From: Achromobacter xylosoxidans
GTDB taxonomy: Bacteria > Pseudomonadota > Gammaproteobacteria > Burkholderiales > Burkholderiaceae_B
DNA: 64,000 nt
NCBI RefSeq assembly: GCF_001457475.1
Contig: NZ_LN831029.1
Span: forward strand, 3,906,001-3,970,000
Reading direction: 5' to 3'
Below, in pieces: positions 63,501 through 64,000 of the stretch (its first letter is position 1; the number at the start of each line of letters is the position of its first letter). The position numbers and the translations under genes are program-made. The notes beneath the pieces were generated by a model. It ran no database searches. It saw only the letters and a list, made by a program, of their open reading frames with translations, and was not told where the DNA came from.

Positions 63501-64000
63501 GCTACAAGGGCGCCGTGACGCTGAGCGGCGATCACACGCTGAGCGCCACCACCGGCGGCGTAGCCTTCGACGGCGCGCTGGACGGCACGCATGACCTGCA
63601 CGTCGTGTCCACGGCCGGCGGCGACGTCAGCTTCGACGCGGTCGGCAGCGCCACGCAACGCCTGGGCAGCCTGACGGTCGACACGGCCGGCACGACCGCC
63701 TTCAATGGTTCGGTCTACGCGGCATCGGTGCAGACCGACGACCCGGGCGCCGTGACCATCACGGGCGAGCGCGTCGACACCACTGGCGTCATGCGATTCG
63801 GCGAGCTGGTCACGCTGGGCGGCAACGTCACGCTCAAGGGCGCCAGCGTCACCCTGGCCGGCGGCGCGAACTCGACCGACGAGGGCCAGGGCCTGACCAT
63901 CGAAGGTCCGGCCACGATCAACGGCCCGGTGGGCGCCGGCGCCAATGGCCGCCTGGCCTATCTGACCGTCGACGGCGACGCGACGCTCGGCGGCGGCCCG
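51527..64000 (+). CDS. Giant TpsA adhesin (filamentous haemagglutinin family), 5' part
   Basis: Open for 4158 codons without a stop up to the window edge. Signal region: MNRQSRILAQSARRQSLKAP with a hydrophobic core and cleavage near AHA-NPTGG (about residue 43), an extended signal type usual for large TpsA proteins. Then the TPS secretion domain: GTLDINQSTGKAIINWKDF, NETVNFRQPGS, GRLNANGTVMLVNPNGVLFG with the NPNG motif from N125. At about 450 the phrase GLLLIDPTDLRIVD marks the start of the repetitive beta-helix stalk, rich in Gly, Ser, Thr, Asn and Ala. A recurring block of the type LNFSFTxDRxITxGxID is spread over about 2200 residues. It presumably acts as a surface adhesin; the C-terminal part is not in the window. 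Confidence 0.95.
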   Translation, partial: MNRQSRILAQSARRQSLKAPPLPALTTMAMVIGSLVSGGAHANPTGGNVVAGGATINDRGNGTLDINQSTGKAIINWKDFSIGANETVNFRQPGSNSITLNRVVGNDPSAIFGRLNANGTVMLVNPNGVLFGKGARIDVGGLVATTANISDKDFLAGKYKFDKPSSKANAMIVNEGTISIKDSGLAVLVAPAVRNSGVIEAKLGRVALAGAKTVTVDFHGDGLLSFDATSAVSELPKDADGKPVSALVANNGVIRADGGTVLMTARAVKGVIDNVVNTDGIVSAKAVGTQNGKIVLSGGDAGTVNVAGTVEATGANAGERGGKVVVTGEHVNVARGAAIDVSGAAGGGEIALGSQGVAPDDGSAAFSGKSSTVKVAAGASLKADALVNGKGGNVTMWSNDATAFAGSLSARGGAQGGDGGFAEVSSNKNIGLTGSADLRAPKGKTGLLLIDPTDLRIVDSASGSGSQDGAAGDGTINGGDANTANNTVSRGLLESLAGTTNIKLEATGQITVADMAAINLKTTSGHSFTMRSTQTGGIRFENANTEISTQGGSITLEALGVGSTLDNIGKLTSRGGAITLNATGDINLANVIDAGSGAALVRTSAGSIRNTGGANQVVAGGSVKLDASGGNIGDPAAAVNTRTAQLSLATGGNLAVANRQTLTSLDITSRHAQPGVNNSFQLTSPDLAFALQDNGSYQLSTVTQPGLNFSFTGDRTITAGNIDLGSGALALTSTAGHILGTPTSLLKAGFITLSAAGSDGRSGAIGSSAQGLNTQTASLTATSGTGGVYLNNTGSAILKAIDTTGSLVATTTGNLTLGDIKTGASAVLTSALGNIVDDGVDATTIATSSLTLAAANGTIGTGARSLKTSASSLSAVSSGGVYLDSTSSNLNITQAQAANAAITITGAGSVSANNVSSGGGAVNLTGNSINAGQVNAGSGNVTLTARAGSITGTSASLITGNVVTLLAPASNTSYTVGTAGTYLRTAAGELHATGGSIFLNQAQGSVLLDDLKANNGIYVTGVANLTANQLDAGNGTLSLNAQGGSVLRANANSVLAGSSVNLQALQHLGTASEHLTTATTSLTLGSGGDIFIDNPGKTLTYLAISNSHADPARRNTLQVAAPFLTFDINDNLGNAYELRQVYSSLLNQFSFTGDQSLKLGNLRAGSVITLTSTLGSILDDGIADTRVTASNVSLTANQDIGTAANYVAVNAPSLSLDTRGNLYATNIADLNSLSVTARHKSADDHYVLDVRAPSLLFNITDDASGHTIREVRDANSVNFSFTSDRDITAGSIDAGYSGSITLNAAGDIRDDGNKQTRLLANAVNLIAGKAVGASGAGYLDIIAGSLSGSAGNGGFYVQLPHPTGSSNTTGTVTLNNITATDDVRIDTRQGDALLSGTVRSWNGAVALNVANGSLFGNGTGNVYAGGNDILLTAAGAIGGVYNGSLRYIGVGGSGQASVQATAGTDVYLNGTTGNIKLTRLEAGSGQIGYTQASGNTTIGSLSAAGAATLANTGGSLLDDGDAATQIRASSIALAAGGSIGATGAALTLQAPDVSLASGGGIAVDNLVGLTRLNITRNGTANATYAITAPNLTAFTVTDDASGIHLKNIASATNLDFGFTANSKNLLVGSIDAGANGKVSLTSNQNISNDDPANSGAIRASTVALTAGTGGSIGSSVTGGGLVLNGTSALSLTAGNHFYVSSDTVLRSLAINSLKAAGSASTFEIGGGAGQTIRISDDGTTQYLEQVTGGLTDFSFSGRKNIQAGTITATNSVNLATTGGGVNSSITSDGGAGRITANSVTLSATGSDSYTARDANTGAIGAGARALRVTTSNLAVTNNGDINLNNGGQALSSLNLYLSRRDAGSSVNYDTNSYAFAGMGGQSLSLGSGTNMTIGANMQGAALTINTDTAITSNTINAGSGSVSLTTRYVNSDLAPSIGGSGLITGNSVSLSALGTNGSVFAKTSTSNLSIASAGNVNVANDKQLDSLSLTANHSSSNGAVVNTYAISATGMTEFSLNDSTDVSGLTLSNIINTDNLALSISSDRALTVNKVTTAAGGSVTLASNGTIYGNGASAPNITTGALTLNASSVTGTYATNQPLFVSVDSLSSNIRGSLWVSNNKSLTLLDNSATSSAQVNVTNGSITQGAGRFVTPALTLTAAQSIGGAGNAVQTDTRQLTTQSGGNLYVNNASDLFSLNITANHANSAVDNVLQVAAKGLTFNVTDAGAYAMTEVSDLTGLNFSFGGDRTLYVGNVDVGPANTVSLDAYGSGANILNLSPTSHITGDVVTLRTSGQIGVASGDDSGSIHTTTSELYLTAGSDVYVDNDRDLASLSLYATGSAPATYQIQSNELLFDVAHNGSRLQVNQVRDNTGLNLMLSSNVGQDIGIIDTQPTGTVRLSSNNSILGSADDSQRITAAQVNITTQGSGAIGAVGREINLSAPIVSIQNAGDVYVDSDTHIDSLTLYSTGNAARSYGINSPTRDGGNIGFQATDGGSGSSAGLVLSQVIDQGGLNLSVTSDRTITVGKINVGNDNVTLTSRGGSLLGDGDSTTKIDAAALTLTANNAIGAAGAGNAIDTRVSTLNGRANGGGAYITVEGNTSLPSLVSTGASSVSNTTGDIELGTVNTNGNAFTVNNTGGSILSGTINNATTVNLTANGSIGNKSAIRTTALANGTTTVNLSATKTDRADGSIALTEAYGLQVASASGAGDITLSADTANNGRNLTVGTITSTDGAVTLSTARGSIVGANNSNLVTGKSVNLTANYGTGTSIGASNSARLHLNTEKLTMATPGSIYVDNLADLSDLTIIRNNAQGSNLGSAGMLTIDAKNLTFSGGDSNNATALTVVRDTTGLNFTYQAVGAINLHDIDVTQNGSVTLSTNPYYYTGGSIQGMNGSSKIVAGDLTLSTGTGDTPNTIGSAGLALSTQVKNIAATASGGIWLKQNGSINLGNLRAGGDLSVTTTTGDILVGTVSYGTGNALTLNAQTGSILYGGGTLSGAGAGAITLSAQNGIGTRDAAIKIAAPNSPVSATVTGDGSLYLDSSGNLLGGLTTSVANGETRITGNGSLALTSVTSGTDATGNDISVKTTSGNITVKNVQAGANHGQVTLNAENGSILADAAGATVKAYGVALNAANAIGASNGRINATGQRVEATTSGGMYLAADNNSVYSYLSGNIIDIAAAGNLQIANAISSNGAIKITGNGANSQLVAGNIDAGAGSVNIDFSKTGSTIVDDREDSTRIIGNNVVLKAGAGIGGAAGSPDNLQTTAANITAEVTGAGSIYLNDNRAAGTTLASVITQNGAIGITTAGSTLVTSAISRNGSASNNISIATTSGDLSVNTIDASAGGDISLNAAGSILGAVANNLVLGNTLTAVAGGSIGSAAYPGNGSGGIALRTNLGALGNLSTAADGAVIVVNNIGTRALSANSGNIQQSGAISSVYLTTAGDLDASGGMSNTAANLLLSSGGKLTLASAGVQANGTITLKGTQDVVAAGATPRTINVKGTTLNFSSGAAGGNTTLVTEARTIGASLTGTSTPANLTLTNTGALDASLSTANGDISATATGSLNASATAVGSNRTIALTSQHGDVEIGIVNAGAASGTVILSAAEGSLLGLDNTLTANSLDLTSKTGIGTQADHFTTSARNLKANVLGSGDIYVDASGPLTLGRVATADGNIGIASAGNLASTVGLSAGNRGDVALASTAGNVTVSHDIASADAHDLSVSGAAIAMAAANTSGSQTYTGNVTLNGDLTGSAIGITGNATLAGGKRTLTANGANGGVALSGALNGGAQQAVIVADDGDVTLGGNASNLASLTITGNNIDLRQVATTGAQQYNGATTLRGAYTTANGAFGVDGATTLASTVSVTTGSGAVAFTGAVSGANALTVTSSGTTTYGGAVDIASLNQAGTGGTAINGGSVTSSGTQTYVGHVTLGDDAVLTGTTVTLANGADGAYALEIDGTALLTGAIGATTKLASLTLDGAATLNAGSIATTGNQRYKGAVTLSGDHTLSATTGGVAFDGALDGTHDLHVVSTAGGDVSFDAVGSATQRLGSLTVDTAGTTAFNGSVYAASVQTDDPGAVTITGERVDTTGVMRFGELVTLGGNVTLKGASVTLAGGANSTDEGQGLTIEGPATINGPVGAGANGRLAYLTVDGDATLGGGP
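53647..60118 (+). repeat. Degenerate repeats within the TpsA stalk
   Basis: A block of the form (L/V)NFSFTxDRxITxGxIDxG recurs at approximately 53647, 54968, 55357, 56369, 56777, 57627, 58239, 58643, 59060 and 60068. Several neighbours are about 390-417 bases apart (about 134 residues), others about 610 or 1010, as if built from a half-unit near 200 bases. The copies are degenerate. Confidence 0.65.

Noticed and set aside
57839..63658. A 1939-codon open frame on the minus strand opposite tpsA
   Set aside because: Same explanation: shadow of the repetitive, GC-rich adhesin frame.

Overview
The window is dense, high-GC (roughly two-thirds G+C) bacterial chromosome, almost fully coding. The gene content points to a betaproteobacterium of the Alcaligenaceae, most likely Achromobacter or Bordetella: a Bug-type tripartite tricarboxylate receptor, CaiB and CitE-type catabolic genes under a divergent LysR regulator, several LysR regulators, three TonB-dependent siderophore receptors and a very large FhaB-type two-partner secretion adhesin with its FhaC-like transporter. 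This placement comes from gene families and base composition only. I see no rRNA, tRNA, CRISPR array, transposase or integrase.

Layout. 1-4600: the 3' end of a leucine-rich-repeat protein, an unknown protein, a B12-type radical SAM protein, a VOC protein and an AT-richer gene that looks like a stand-alone GIY-YIG nuclease. 4751-10494: a minus-strand catabolic operon (CitE-like lyase, CaiB CoA-transferase, cyclase, Bug receptor, carboxymuconolactone decarboxylase) with a divergent LysR gene. 10518-12657: an exported prephenate dehydratase-like protein and two small proteins. 12742-25892: a FhuE/FpvA-type receptor, small genes, a lactate dehydrogenase-type flavoenzyme, a diguanylate cyclase and two tandem FhuA-type receptors.

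26203-36927: mixed small transcription units, including an NmrA reductase with divergent LysR, an exported nuclease, an EF-hand protein overlapping an aminoglycoside-phosphotransferase-like gene, a divergent MurA paralogue and an alpha/beta hydrolase. 36959-41068: an NCS1 permease with a problematic start, then two overlapping genes for membrane-anchored proteins that both look like permuted papain-fold (NlpC/P60-like) enzymes. 41088-45857: SDR, TetR, a divergent O-methyltransferase, an MFS exporter and a divergent LysR. 45865-49354: a response regulator and hybrid histidine kinase pair. 49769-64000: tpsB and then tpsA, which is open for 4158 codons and runs off the window.

How the parts work together. 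The strongest functional units are the catabolic operon with its regulator, the iron-uptake receptors (each with a Fur-like dyad or half-dyad 25-60 bases upstream of its start), the two-partner adhesin locus with a divergent two-component system beside it, and the paired papain-like membrane proteins. The last pair, the exported prephenate dehydratase and the MurA paralogue are the least ordinary items.
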